Numbered from the stretch's first letter, positions 20,462 to 29,419 are shown. The stretch: DNA of 64,000 nt from Halomonas sp. M20 (GCF_020622265.1 NZ_JACNMQ010000003.1:124001-188000), one strand, 5' to 3'. The notes: a model not told the origin generated them from the sequence alone. Translations and numbers: made by a program.

Positions 20462-21565
20462 ATGCAACGTCGCAAGTTTCTTACCGGCCTGGGCGCCGGT
20501 GCCGCGGGTATCGCCGCCGCACCTTTCGTGTCAACTGCTCGTGCCGAGGAGGAAAAAAAGCCCATCAAATGGAAGATGGTCACCTCCTGGCCGAAGAACT
20601 TTCCAGCCTTGGGTACCGGTGCCAACGATCTGGCGGAGCGCATCAATACGCTCTCCGGAGGGCGACTGCAGGTCGATGTGTACGGTGCCGGCGATCTGGT
20701 GCCGGCGCTGGAGGTGTTCGATGCGGTATCAAGCGGCACGGCGCAAATGGGCCACTCCGCTGCCTATTACTGGAGGGGCAAGGTACCGGCGGCGCAATTC
20801 TTCACCGCGGTACCCTTCGGCATGACGGTCAACGAGACCAACGCCTGGTTGTACCGTGGCGATGGCATGAAGCTATGGGATGCGCTCTACGAGGAGCACA
20901 ATCTCAAGCCCTTCGCGGTGGGCAATACCGGTACCCAGATGGCGGGGTGGTTCAAGAAGGAAATCAATTCCCTGGAGGACATGAAGGGGCTCAAGATCCG
21001 CCTGCCAGGGCTGGCCGGAGAGGTCATGAACCGTATCGGCGCCACGGCGGTGAACATGCCGGGTTCTGAAATCTTCACTTCGATGCAGACCGGTGTGCTG
21101 GATGCCGCGGATTGGGTCGGCCCTTACAACGACCTGGCCTTCGGTCTGCATCAGGTCGCCGATTATTACTACACTACCGCCTGGAACGAGCCCAGCGCCG
21201 CGCTGGAAGGCACCGTCAATCTGGATGCCTGGAATGAGCTGCCCGACGATCTCAAGGCGGTGGTCGAGGAGGCGGCACGCTCCGCCAATCTGGCCATGAT
21301 CAACGAGTTCACTCATCGCAATGCGCAATCCTTGAAGGCGCTAGTGGACAAGCACGGCGTGAAGTTGCGCTCCCTACCCGAGGATGTCATCAAAGCGTTG
21401 AGCAAGGCTTCCGAGGAAGTGCTGCAGGAACAGATCGACAAAGACGACAGCTCGAAGGAGATCTACGACTCCTATAAGGCCTTCCAGCAGCTCGTATCGT
21501 CCTATACCGATGTGGGCGAGTTCGCCTACCTGAAGAATCGTCAGCTGGCGAGCGAAGCGAAATAA
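20462..21565 (+). CDS. TRAP transporter periplasmic solute-binding protein, DctP/TakP family, Tat-exported
   Basis: 367 residues. The N-terminus has a twin-arginine signal (QRRKFLTGLGAGAAGIAAAP with cleavage after AEE near residue 30). The mature part is a DctP-type binding protein; the segments KIRLPGLAGEVMNRIGA and MQTGVLDAADWVGPYND carry the conserved substrate arginine and are typical of the TakP (2-oxo-acid) branch. TRAP systems need DctQ and DctM membrane subunits, and none are encoded nearby on either side. Confidence 0.88.
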   Translation: MQRRKFLTGLGAGAAGIAAAPFVSTARAEEEKKPIKWKMVTSWPKNFPALGTGANDLAERINTLSGGRLQVDVYGAGDLVPALEVFDAVSSGTAQMGHSAAYYWRGKVPAAQFFTAVPFGMTVNETNAWLYRGDGMKLWDALYEEHNLKPFAVGNTGTQMAGWFKKEINSLEDMKGLKIRLPGLAGEVMNRIGATAVNMPGSEIFTSMQTGVLDAADWVGPYNDLAFGLHQVADYYYTTAWNEPSAALEGTVNLDAWNELPDDLKAVVEEAARSANLAMINEFTHRNAQSLKALVDKHGVKLRSLPEDVIKALSKASEEVLQEQIDKDDSSKEIYDSYKAFQQLVSSYTDVGEFAYLKNRQLASEAK

Positions 21566-21569
21566 CCCA

Positions 21570-21974
21570 TCACTCGCCGGGCACGGCACGAATCCGGCCG
21601 TTATCGTCCAGGGCGACCACTACGAAGCGAGCCTCGGTGACCTTGTAAAGTTCATCGGGGTTGCGTTCCTGATGCGGGCGTATCCACACCTCGACATCGA
21701 TCTTGATCGAACTGCGCCCTATATCCTGAGCTTGGGTGAAGACGCTCACCACGGAGCCAACCCGTACCGGACACAGGAAATCCATGGCTTCAATGGCCAC
21801 CGTTGCAGTGCGTCCATGGGCCAGACGACTGGCACACAGCTCCGCAGCTTGATCCATGTGATTGATCAGCCAACCGCCGGTAATATCGCCATAAAAATTG
21901 GTGTCCTGCCGGGAAGTAAGCAGCTTGAGGGTCAAATCGCCCTGAGGGGTGGGGATATCGTCGAGATCGGTCAT
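21570..21974 (-). CDS. Acyl-CoA thioesterase, hotdog fold (YciA-like)
   Basis: 134 residues from ATG 21974. The hotdog-fold thioesterase motif runs through TNFYGDITGGWLINHMDQAAELCASRLAHG at about 26-55; the helix residues DITGGWL and the later AMDFLCPVRVG are typical of YciA/BACH-type enzymes. It hydrolyses acyl-CoA esters to free acid and CoA; chain-length preference cannot be read. It converges with the TRAP binding-protein gene with only 4 nt between stop codons. An upstream in-frame ATG at 22028 would add 18 residues of no family character. Confidence 0.85.
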   Translation of the reverse strand: MTDLDDIPTPQGDLTLKLLTSRQDTNFYGDITGGWLINHMDQAAELCASRLAHGRTATVAIEAMDFLCPVRVGSVVSVFTQAQDIGRSSIKIDVEVWIRPHQERNPDELYKVTEARFVVVALDDNGRIRAVPGE

Positions 21975-22156
21975 GAGGGTCTTCTTCCAATGGCTTATTG
22001 TGATGTTGTGAATGGCCAATTCAAACAAGGCGATGCCAAACAGGTTATATCAAGCGCGCTATCTTAAACGCCATCTCGGGTAATCGGCCAGTCATGGTGT
22101 TGTTCGCCGCTTACGTTTGCGTCCTGACGTGACGAAGTGAGCAATGTTTAATCGAA

Positions 22157-22184
22157 TTGTCATCTTTTCCTGTCATTCTTGTCT
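22157..22184 (+). promoter_or_regulatory. Possible degenerate Pho-box half sites upstream of phoU
   Basis: TTGTCAT (22157-22163) and CTGTCAT (22170-22176) match Pho-box half sites, but they are 13 nt apart rather than the 11 nt of a regular box. They lie about 40-58 nt before the phoU start. Confidence 0.35.
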
Positions 22185-22214
22185 CCAACCCCACGCCCCG
22201 CCCAGGAGATTTCC

Positions 22215-22943
22215 ATGGACATCACCAGTGACACTCACGGTCAGCATATCTCCAAGCAGTTCAATCAGGAACTCGAAGCACTCAAGACCCATCTGATGGC
22301 CATGGGCGGGTTGGTCGAGAAGCAGGTCGAGAGTGCCATTCATGCACTCCTCGAGGGGGATAGCCACCTGGCGGAAGAGGTCTGCGACAACGACCAGGCC
22401 GTCAACAGCATGCAGATCAAGATCGACGAAGAGTGTACCCGGGTGCTGGCGCGCCGCCAGCCGGCTGCGTCGGATCTGCGCCTGGTACTGGCGGTGATCC
22501 GGGCCACCTCGGATCTCGAACGTATCGGCGATGAAGCCAGCAAAATCGCCCGTAACGCCATGGCCCTGACAGAAGCTGGACGCAATCCACGCGGGTTCGT
22601 CGAGGTGCGTCACATCAGCGAGCATGTGCGCAAGATGGTGCGAGATGCGCTGACTGCTTTCGCCCGCTTCGACACGGAGCTGGCGCTGAGCGTCGCCCGG
22701 GAAGATGAACTGGTGGATACCGAGTACACCACCGCCATGCGCTCGCTGATGACTTTTATGATGGAAGATCCGCGGTCGATCAGCTCCATTCTGAGTGTGA
22801 TGTGGATTCTGCGGGCGTTGGAGCGCATCGGCGATCATGCGGACAATCTGGCGGAGTATGTGGTGTATCTGGTCAAGGGGCTGGATATTCGTCATATCGA
22901 CGCCAATACACTTGACGAGGCGGCGCTCAAGGGTAAGGTTTAG
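22215..22943 (+). CDS. phoU: PhoU, phosphate signalling / Pst regulator
   Basis: 242 residues, all alpha-helical, with two PhoU repeats; the metal-binding patterns appear as DLERIGDEASKIAR (about 107-120) and ALERIGDHADNLAEY (near 210). PhoU keeps PhoR in its inhibitory state when phosphate is abundant. ATG 22215 follows AGGAG. It is separated here from the pstSCAB genes, which are not in the window, but lies about 0.8 kb from phoR. Confidence 0.94.
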   Translation: MDITSDTHGQHISKQFNQELEALKTHLMAMGGLVEKQVESAIHALLEGDSHLAEEVCDNDQAVNSMQIKIDEECTRVLARRQPAASDLRLVLAVIRATSDLERIGDEASKIARNAMALTEAGRNPRGFVEVRHISEHVRKMVRDALTAFARFDTELALSVAREDELVDTEYTTAMRSLMTFMMEDPRSISSILSVMWILRALERIGDHADNLAEYVVYLVKGLDIRHIDANTLDEAALKGKV

Positions 22944-22969
22944 GCTTTTCTCAGGAGTTAAGCCTTTTC

Positions 22970-23695
22970 ATGCTCAATGCTTTTGGTGCCCTGACCCAGG
23001 GAACGCGGCTGGTTCTCTCGAAAGGGCTGCGGCGCTACGTTTTCCTGCCGATACTGGTCAATCTAGTGCTTTATGTAGGCACCATCGCCTATCTGCTTAA
23101 CAATTTCGGCGGCTGGCTCGATTACTGGATGCTCAAGGTGCCGAGTTGGCTCATGTGGCTCGAGTGGCTGATTTGGCCGCTGCTGGTGATAAGCCTTGGG
23201 TTGATCGTGTTTTTCACCTTTTCCCTGGTCTCCAATCTCATCGCCGCCCCCTTTTATGGCTTTCTCGCCGAGAAGGTGGAATTGCGCGTCACCGGCAGCC
23301 CGCCCCTGGATGATCGTGGTTTCTGGCGTAGCGCCACCGACGCCTTGGGTCGCGAACTGGTCAAACTGAGCTATATCCTGCCGCGCATGGCGCTTCTGTT
23401 TCTGCTCGGGTTCGTGCCGGGGCTGAATTTGGCGATGCCCTTTCTGTGGGCGGCGTTCTCCGCCTGGATGATGGCCGTCACCTATCTCGACTACCCGATG
23501 GACAACAATCAAGTCAGCTTCGATGACATGAAGCGCCGGCTACGTTCACGCTGGTGGCCGACGCTGACCTTCGGTGGCTGGGTGCTGCTGGCGACCTGGA
23601 TACCCGTAGCCAACCTCATTTTGCTGCCCGGGGCGGTAGCCGCCTCGGTACTGATGTGGCGGCAGCACTACCAGGCACTGCCGATACGGCGCTGA
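22970..23695 (+). CDS. cysZ: CysZ, sulfate permease
   Basis: 241 residues with four to six hydrophobic segments. The N-terminal pattern ALTQGTRLVLSKGLRRYVFLPILVN, quoted here as ALTQGTRLVLSKGLRRY, plus AAPFYGFLAEKVE and FLWAAFSAWMMAVTYLDYPMDNN in the C-terminal third are typical of CysZ. It moves sulfate for cysteine synthesis. It lies 26 nt after phoU, so it may be co-transcribed with it, and ends in a hairpin shared with phoR. Confidence 0.9.
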   Translation: MLNAFGALTQGTRLVLSKGLRRYVFLPILVNLVLYVGTIAYLLNNFGGWLDYWMLKVPSWLMWLEWLIWPLLVISLGLIVFFTFSLVSNLIAAPFYGFLAEKVELRVTGSPPLDDRGFWRSATDALGRELVKLSYILPRMALLFLLGFVPGLNLAMPFLWAAFSAWMMAVTYLDYPMDNNQVSFDDMKRRLRSRWWPTLTFGGWVLLATWIPVANLILLPGAVAASVLMWRQHYQALPIRR

Positions 23696-23713
23696 TTGAG
23701 ACTCTCAGCGCCG
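23687..23713. terminator. Hairpin between convergent cysZ and phoR that contains both stop codons
   Basis: A perfect 9-bp stem (23687-23695 with 23705-23713) includes the cysZ TGA in its left arm and the phoR stop in its right arm; the loop is 9 nt. There is no T-run on either side, so a factor-independent role is uncertain. Confidence 0.55.
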
Positions 23714-25051
23714 GCGCAGGCTATCGGGGATGGGCGTCGATTCTTGCGAGATATCGCCAGCGGCCTGTGTCAGTCGCGCTGCGGGAAAGACGCAGCGAAA
23801 CAGCGCGCCCTGGCCCAGGCGAGATTCGATTTCCAGATGAGCGTCATGGCGTAACAACACATGCTTGACGATAGCCAAGCCTAGCCCGGTGCCGCCGGTG
23901 GCGGTGCTGCGGCCCTTGTCGACACGATAGAAGCGTTCGGTGAGGCGTGGGATATGCACCGGATCGATACCTTCGCCATCGTCGATCACTTCCAGAGCCG
24001 CGCTGCCTGTTCGCCAAGGGTGCCAGCGCAGGGTGACGGTGCTGCCCGGAGTGGTGTAGCGCACGGCATTGAAGACCAGATTGGAGATGGCGCTTCGGAT
24101 CTCTTGCTCGGCACCGACAATAGCCCGTGGCTCTTCGATCTCGAGGCGCAGGGTATGGCTGTTGTCCGAGAGGGTCTCGGCATCCCGGCGAATGCTTTCC
24201 AGCAAGCCGGGAAGTGCGATCTTCGTGGTTTGCTGGGTACGGTGATCGGTTTCCAGCCGCGAAAGCAGCAGCAGGTCGGTGACCAGGTTCTGCATGCGCA
24301 GGGTCTGTTCCTGCATCTGTTGTAACCCGCGTTGCCAGCGCGGGGGCAGTTGCTCGGCATGTTCGCTGTAGGTTTCCAGATAGCCGACCAATACCGTCAG
24401 CGGCGTCTTCAACTCATGGGACACGTTGGCGACGAAGTCCTGGCGCATCTGCTCCAGACGCTGCAGGCGAGTGATGTCCCGCACCAGGATCAGGCGTTCG
24501 TCATCGCCGAACAGGGTCAACTGAAACTGCAGGACCAGATCTCCGCGCACTGGCGAGGCCAGGATCAGGGGCTCGCGATAGTCCCGGGCCTCGAAATAGG
24601 CGATGAACTGCGGGTCGCGCAGCAAGTTGGTAACGTGCTGGCCGCGATCCTGAGAAGATTTCAGGCCCAGCATGTATTCGGCGGCGCTGTTCCACCAATC
24701 CAGATTGCCGCGCCGGTCGAGCATCACCACGCTGTCGCGCATGGCTTCCGCGGACTCCTGGACGCGGCGAATGACGTCGCGCAAGCGTGACTGGGCCTTA
24801 TGCTGGGCTTTTTGGTAGCGATACAGGCGATCGAAGAGATCACCCCATACGCCGGTACCGGCAGGGGGTTCCTGATGGGGATTTTGATACAGCCAGGCGT
24901 AGAGCTGGCGCAAATGGCGAATGTGAATGGCGATGAACAGCGCAAGCCCTGCGGCCAGCCCCCAGCCGGGCAGGCCGATGAGCCAGCCCAGGCCGCCCAT
25001 GCCGATGATCAGATAGGCAAGCCGCCAGAGTTCATTGGTCCAGTAGTACAT
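23705..25051 (-). CDS. phoR: PhoR, phosphate regulon sensor histidine kinase
   Basis: 448 residues: two N-terminal membrane helices (about 9-45), a PhoR linker (HxxHLRQLYAWL), a PAS domain (VVMLDRRGNLDWWNSAAEYMLGL at about 108-130), HisKA with phospho-acceptor His212 in VANVSHELKTPLTV, and HATPase (NAVRYTTPGS; GTGLGLAIVKHVLLRH). It phosphorylates PhoB under phosphate limitation. The gap to phoB is 9 nt. Confidence 0.95.
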   Translation of the reverse strand: MYYWTNELWRLAYLIIGMGGLGWLIGLPGWGLAAGLALFIAIHIRHLRQLYAWLYQNPHQEPPAGTGVWGDLFDRLYRYQKAQHKAQSRLRDVIRRVQESAEAMRDSVVMLDRRGNLDWWNSAAEYMLGLKSSQDRGQHVTNLLRDPQFIAYFEARDYREPLILASPVRGDLVLQFQLTLFGDDERLILVRDITRLQRLEQMRQDFVANVSHELKTPLTVLVGYLETYSEHAEQLPPRWQRGLQQMQEQTLRMQNLVTDLLLLSRLETDHRTQQTTKIALPGLLESIRRDAETLSDNSHTLRLEIEEPRAIVGAEQEIRSAISNLVFNAVRYTTPGSTVTLRWHPWRTGSAALEVIDDGEGIDPVHIPRLTERFYRVDKGRSTATGGTGLGLAIVKHVLLRHDAHLEIESRLGQGALFRCVFPAARLTQAAGDISQESTPIPDSLRRR

Positions 25052-25060
25052 GGGTCGGGG

Positions 25061-25750
25061 TCATAGCTGGGTCGAAAAACGGTAGCCGGTGCCGCGCACG
25101 GTCTGGATCAGATGTTGATGGGGCTCGCCCAGGGCCTTGCGTAGGCGGCGGATATGCACATCCACGGTACGCTCCTCGACATAGACATTACCCCCCCACA
25201 CCTGGTCGAGCAGCTGGCCCCGGGTATAGACACGCTCCTGATGGGTCATGAAGAACTGTAACAGGCGGTACTCCGTGGGGCCTATTTCCAGCGCCTGACC
25301 GTTGGACGATACCCGGTGGCTGGCGGGATCGAGCAAAAGTCCCTCGACCTCTACCGCCTCCTCGATACCCCTAGGAGTAGTGCGACGCAGTACCGCTCGC
25401 AAGCGAGCCACCAGCTCTCGAGGTGAAAACGGCTTGGTGATGTAATCGTCAGCCCCGGCTTCCAGGCCCAGTATCTTGTTGTCTTCTTCGCTCTTGGCGG
25501 TAAGCAGGATAATCGGCAACTCGCTGGTGGCTTCCTCGTGCTTCAATCGCCGGGCGAGTTCGATGCCGTTGGTGCCCGGCATCATCCAGTCGAGCAGCAG
25601 CAGATCGGGTTGCTCATCGACGATCAGGGCGTGAGCCGCTTGGGCGTTGTCCGCTTCCAGCACCCGGTAATCTGCCATCTCCAGGGCGACGGCGATCATC
25701 TCGCGAATGGCGGCTTCGTCATCGACGATAAGAACGGTCTTGGCAGTCAT
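25061..25750 (-). CDS. phoB: PhoB, phosphate regulon response regulator
   Basis: 229 residues from ATG 25750. The receiver domain has acidic pair DD at 10-11, phospho-acceptor Asp54 (LLLLDWMMPGTNG) and Lys in LLTAKSEE; the winged helix ends VRGTGYRFSTQL and shows VDVHIRRLRKALGE. It binds Pho boxes, and one lies about 50-70 nt upstream of its own start (25801-25820). An upstream in-frame start at 25882 would run through this box and is rejected. Confidence 0.95.
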   Translation of the reverse strand: MTAKTVLIVDDEAAIREMIAVALEMADYRVLEADNAQAAHALIVDEQPDLLLLDWMMPGTNGIELARRLKHEEATSELPIILLTAKSEEDNKILGLEAGADDYITKPFSPRELVARLRAVLRRTTPRGIEEAVEVEGLLLDPASHRVSSNGQALEIGPTEYRLLQFFMTHQERVYTRGQLLDQVWGGNVYVEERTVDVHIRRLRKALGEPHQHLIQTVRGTGYRFSTQL

Positions 25751-25800
25751 CCACTGGCCTCGCTTCGCAATGACAGAACGATGACGATTACACCTCGTAT

Positions 25801-25820
25801 ACATGACAATCTTGTGACAG
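25801..25820 (-). promoter_or_regulatory. Pho box upstream of phoBR
   Basis: Read on the minus strand the site is CTGTCACAAGATTGTCATGT: two half sites CTGTCAC and TTGTCAT exactly 11 nt apart, matching the PhoB consensus. It lies in the gap between ubiA and phoB and predicts positive autoregulation of phoBR. Another single half site (CTGTCAT) lies at about 25769-25775 on the minus strand. Confidence 0.8.
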
Positions 25821-25827
25821 GCACTTT

Positions 25828-26709
25828 TTAGGCAGGCCAGAGTTCTAGGATCAGCCCCGCACACACCACCAACCCCGCCCAATGATTGTTGAGAAACGCC
25901 TGAAAGCAGCGCTCCCGGGAGCGGTGGTGGATCAGCCAGTGCTGGTAGACGAAGATCAATGCCATCGCGAGAAGACCCAGCCAGAAGAAGCCCCCCAGCG
26001 CGAGGCGAGCACCGACGATGGCCAGAAGCGTGAGGGTCGCCAGCTGTAGCAGGCCGATCATCAGCCGGTCATAGCGGCCGAACAGTACTGCGGTGGACTT
26101 GATGCCGACCTTCAGGTCGTCATCCCGGTCGACCATGGCGTACTCGGTGTCGTAGGCCACGGTCCAGGCCAGGTTGGCGCAGAACAACAGCCAGGCTTCC
26201 ACGGGAACCGTTCCCAGCACGGCGCCGAAGGCCATGGGGATCGACCAGGAAAACGCTGCGCCGAGAAACAGCTGCGGCCAATTCGTGTAGCGCTTCATGA
26301 AGGGATAGATGAAGGCCAGCACCACACCGCCGAAGGCAAGCATCACGGTAAAGACATTGGTGAGGCACACCAGCAGGAAGGCCACGATCACCAGGCCGGC
26401 GAAAAGCCCTTTGGCCTCGTTTTCGCTGATCCGCCCAGTAGCCAGGGGGCGTGTCTTGGTGCGTTTGACATGGCCGTCCCAGTGACGATCCGCATAGTCG
26501 TTGATCACGCAGCCGGCGGCACGCATGAGATACACCCCGGCGACGAAGATCAGCAAGGTGTCACGGGCCGGCAGGCCATTGGCGGCAACCCATAGGGCCC
26601 ACAGGGTCGGCCACATCAAAAGCCAGGTGCCGATCGGCCGGTCGAGCCGGGTCAGCTGCAGGAAGTCGGGGAGTCGTTTGAGGCCACGAGGGCGAACGGC
26701 CTGATCCAT
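25828..26709 (-). CDS. ubiA: UbiA, 4-hydroxybenzoate polyprenyltransferase
   Basis: 293 residues with eight or nine membrane helices. The first aspartate-rich motif is [15 protein letters not shown] (about 69-83) and the second is [19 protein letters not shown] (about 190-208), both binding magnesium-diphosphate. It prenylates 4-hydroxybenzoate in ubiquinone synthesis. ubiC, which supplies 4-hydroxybenzoate, is directly upstream in the same direction with a gap of 32 nt. Confidence 0.96.
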   Translation of the reverse strand: MDQAVRPRGLKRLPDFLQLTRLDRPIGTWLLMWPTLWALWVAANGLPARDTLLIFVAGVYLMRAAGCVINDYADRHWDGHVKRTKTRPLATGRISENEAKGLFAGLVIVAFLLVCLTNVFTVMLAFGGVVLAFIYPFMKRYTNWPQLFLGAAFSWSIPMAFGAVLGTVPVEAWLLFCANLAWTVAYDTEYAMVDRDDDLKVGIKSTAVLFGRYDRLMIGLLQLATLTLLAIVGARLALGGFFWLGLLAMALIFVYQHWLIHHRSRERCFQAFLNNHWAGLVVCAGLILELWPA

Positions 26710-26741
26710 GAGGGTCTCCGAGAAAGGATCGCGGGCCCAGT

Positions 26742-27290
26742 CTAGCGCCTTGGCAGCTTCAGTTCATCCGCCATGCGCGCGAGAAAGAACTCCTGTACCA
26801 GGATCCTGAAACGGCCATGACGAAACAGCGAACGCCGCCCCCAAGGGCCCGGCTCGGCGGAATGAAAGGGTGCCGGCTGCCGGGTTATCTCGATAGGGCC
26901 CCGTTCGAGATCCGGCTGGCGGAACAGCCAACTGCCCAGGGAGCGTTCACCCAGTTGCCCCAGGCGCTGCCCCTGCAGCGAACTCAACGGCGCGACGGAA
27001 CGGGCCACGACCCAAGGCTGATTACCGGCGCACAAGGCCACTTCGCGTCGCCAGATCCATTGGTTGAAGGGGATTTTCAACGCAAGCGCCTCGTCTCGAC
27101 GCGGTCGGTCCAGACGCTGCACGAGCAAGCGGACATTGAACTCGCCTCTCGCTGCCACGATCAAGCGCTGGGTGAGCGAATCCGTGGACGCGACCCAGTG
27201 CCACCAGTCGCTGCTCATGGCCGGTCGCCAGGCAGGGGCAGGGCGCCAGGACACTTTCAAGAATGGACAGGGTCGAAGATCGGCGCTCAC
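26742..27290 (-). CDS. ubiC: UbiC, chorismate--pyruvate lyase
   Basis: 182 residues. It converts chorismate to 4-hydroxybenzoate and pyruvate, the first committed step of ubiquinone synthesis. Family features are [14 protein letters not shown] near the start, [14 protein letters not shown] with active-site arginines, [14 protein letters not shown] with the conserved LG(E)xLG, and LVQEFFL near the C-terminus. GTG 27290 has GGAG 5 nt upstream; the ATG 24 codons later would remove conserved residues. Confidence 0.92.
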   Translation of the reverse strand: MSADLRPCPFLKVSWRPAPAWRPAMSSDWWHWVASTDSLTQRLIVAARGEFNVRLLVQRLDRPRRDEALALKIPFNQWIWRREVALCAGNQPWVVARSVAPLSSLQGQRLGQLGERSLGSWLFRQPDLERGPIEITRQPAPFHSAEPGPWGRRSLFRHGRFRILVQEFFLARMADELKLPRR

Positions 27291-27364
27291 ACGGGCTCCG
27301 GGTCAAATCAGGGGGCCGTAGTGTACCATGAGGGGTCTTTCATGAATCGCTTGGCAGGAGTTCC

Positions 27365-28525
27365 ATGAGCGCACCCTTGACCATTCTTGGTACCGGTATG
27401 GCCGGGCTCGGGCTGGCCCGTCAACTGCGTATTCGAGATTCGGAGCGTCGGATCACGCTGATTACCGCGGATAGTGGCGATGACTACTCCAAGCCCCTGC
27501 TCTCGACCGGTTTCGCCAAGCAGATATCGCCGGAGAAGCTGGTGGGACGCAATGCCCTGCAGGTCGCTGATGAGCTGCGAGCGGTAGTGCGTACCCACAC
27601 CCGGGTGGATGCCATCGATACGCAGGCCGCGGAACTGGTGCTGGGCAGCGAGCGTCTTGCCTACGGCGAATTGGTGCTGGCCACCGGCGCCGCGCCTCGG
27701 CCTCCCTTCGATATCCCCGACTCTCTCCGCGGGCGAGCCTTCACCATCAACGATCTCGATGATTATCGCGCCTTTCATGCGGCGCTGACGGCGCTGGAGC
27801 GTCCCGGACGCGTGGCGATCCTGGGTGCCGGCCTGGTGGGCTGCGAATATGCCAACGACCTGCGCGCCGGTGGCCACGAGGTTGTCATGATCGCGCCGGA
27901 AAACACCCCCTTGATACGGCTTCTTCCGGAGCCATTGGGCCGCGTGCTGGGGAAGGCGTTCCTTGATATCGGCATCGACATGAAGCTGGGGCGGATGATC
28001 GAAGCATTGCAGGGCGACGATGCCGGTGCAGCGCTGACACTCGGTGACGGTCAATCCCTAAAGGCCGATCTGGTGCTGATCGCCACCGGTTTGATGCCGC
28101 GCATCGAACTGGCGCGCCAAGCGGGGCTCGAAGTGAGCGCAGAGGGCATTCATACCGATCGCTACCTGCGGACCTCGGCGCCCGGCATTTATGCGTTGGG
28201 CGATGGTGCTTGTGTTGCAGGGCTCAACGCCATGTACGTTCAGCCACTCCAGACCAGCGCCAAGGCTCTGGCGGCTACCTTGACCGACACCCCGACCCCG
28301 GTCAGATATGGCGCCTGGCCGATACTGGTCAAGACACCGGCCTGCCCCGTAGTGGCGCTACCTTCACGACGGACGCCCGCCCGTTGGCGCATCGAGGGTG
28401 AAGGCAGCGATCTGACGGCATTGGCTGAAGACGAGGAAGGACAGTTGATTGGCTTTGCGTTGACAGGGCGAAGTGTGCGGAGGAAAGTCGAGCTAGCGCG
28501 AGCCGCACCTAGATTGTTAGTCTAG
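27365..28525 (+). CDS. Rubredoxin-NAD(+) reductase-type FAD oxidoreductase (RubB/AlkT-like)
   Basis: 386 residues of the pyridine nucleotide-disulfide oxidoreductase fold: FAD site GTGMAGLGLARQLR at about 8-21, NAD site ILGAGLVGCEYANDL near 157-171, and the second FAD motif APGIYALGDGA near 275. Position between ubiC and an HU gene matches rubB of Pseudomonas. RubB passes electrons from NADH to rubredoxin, but no rubredoxin gene (a ~55-residue protein with two CxxCG motifs) is visible in the flanking DNA. It diverges from ubiC. Confidence 0.87.
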   Translation: MSAPLTILGTGMAGLGLARQLRIRDSERRITLITADSGDDYSKPLLSTGFAKQISPEKLVGRNALQVADELRAVVRTHTRVDAIDTQAAELVLGSERLAYGELVLATGAAPRPPFDIPDSLRGRAFTINDLDDYRAFHAALTALERPGRVAILGAGLVGCEYANDLRAGGHEVVMIAPENTPLIRLLPEPLGRVLGKAFLDIGIDMKLGRMIEALQGDDAGAALTLGDGQSLKADLVLIATGLMPRIELARQAGLEVSAEGIHTDRYLRTSAPGIYALGDGACVAGLNAMYVQPLQTSAKALAATLTDTPTPVRYGAWPILVKTPACPVVALPSRRTPARWRIEGEGSDLTALAEDEEGQLIGFALTGRSVRRKVELARAAPRLLV

Positions 28526-28646
28526 GCGCGTAGTAATATTTCGTTGGTATTCATAATACCGCGAAGAAGTAGTTTCATAATTGTTTGTACAACAACAAGG
28601 GATGGTGAATATTGCCATCTTGTCATGACCAAATCAGGAGTGCTAC

Positions 28647-28922
28647 ATGCGTAAGCCAGAACTCGCCGCGGCAATTGCCGAGCGTGCCGATCTTTCCAAG
28701 GATAAGGCCAGCCAAGTCCTCAACGTTATTCTCGATGAGATTACCGGCACCGTTGCTCAAGGCCAGGACGTCTCGTTGATCGGTTTTGGTTCCTTCGTGG
28801 TGCGTGAACGCGCCGCTCGCACTGGCAAGAACCCTCAAACCGGTGCGGCACTAAAGATTCCCGCCAGCAAGACCGTTGCCTTCAAGGCCGGGAAATCCCT
28901 CAAGGATGCGGTTTCAAAGTAA
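28647..28922 (+). CDS. HU-family DNA-binding protein (HupN-like)
   Basis: 91 residues. The HU signature GFGSFVVRERAARTGKNPQTG with the proline-tipped arm is at about 47-67, and the C-terminal helix ends FKAGKSLKDAVSK. It is a histone-like nucleoid protein that bends DNA. AGGAG lies 6 nt before the start and a terminator follows. Position next to rubB corresponds to the second HU-like gene of Pseudomonas rather than hupB beside lon. Confidence 0.93.
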   Translation: MRKPELAAAIAERADLSKDKASQVLNVILDEITGTVAQGQDVSLIGFGSFVVRERAARTGKNPQTGAALKIPASKTVAFKAGKSLKDAVSK

Positions 28923-28980
28923 GCGAAACCCATCTTCATGAGGGTGTGGAACCAGCACCGTTGCGTGCAATGATCTAGCG

Positions 28981-29010
28981 TGCCGGCTATTCTACAGCCG
29001 GCAATTTTTT
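28981..29010 (+). terminator. Intrinsic terminator after the HU-family gene
   Basis: An 8-bp GC-rich stem TGCCGGCT / AGCCGGCA (28981-28988 with 28996-29003), loop ATTCTAC, is followed by six T residues. It lies 58 nt after the HU stop. Confidence 0.88.
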
Positions 29011-29033
29011 CTATGCCGCTAATGGGTAATGCC

Positions 29034-29393
29034 ATGAAATTAAAACTGATGTTGTGGCTACTGGGGCTGATGTTGAAGCGCGCCCGGCGCGGTAATCGGC
29101 GATTTCGTGAGACTCTGCATGAAATGCACCGTCTGGATTGGGGCGTCGCCACGGAGGATCTGCGCATTGCACGTCATTATCGCATGACACCGGATAGCAT
29201 CGAGAGCGCCACAGGCCTGCCGGTGGATCTCGATCTCGAGCTACGTTTTCGGGATGCCGATGCGGCGGTCGCCATTCTCAAGAAACCTACCCAGCGCGCC
29301 TTTCTCGACGGCATGATGGAAGGCCGTGTGCGTCTGGTCGGGGACTCGAAGGATCTGACGCGGCTACAGAAGCTGCTGCGCTATTTGCGCTGA
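29034..29393 (+). CDS. Small conserved-looking protein, possibly SCP2-like
   Basis: 119 residues from ATG 29034. The N-terminus has one hydrophobic stretch (KLKLMLWLLGLML) followed by a basic segment; the remainder (VDLDLELRFRDADAAVAILKKP; GRVRLVGDSKDLTRLQKLL) resembles the compact alpha/beta layout of SCP2-type lipid-binding domains, where a bound lipid sits under the sheet. That likeness is weak and I do not claim the function. Starts at 29013 and 29022 are also possible; none has a good ribosome site. Confidence 0.6.
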   Translation: MKLKLMLWLLGLMLKRARRGNRRFRETLHEMHRLDWGVATEDLRIARHYRMTPDSIESATGLPVDLDLELRFRDADAAVAILKKPTQRAFLDGMMEGRVRLVGDSKDLTRLQKLLRYLR

Positions 29394-29419
29394 TCGACGA
29401 GTTCTCCTGTTCCTTGCCC

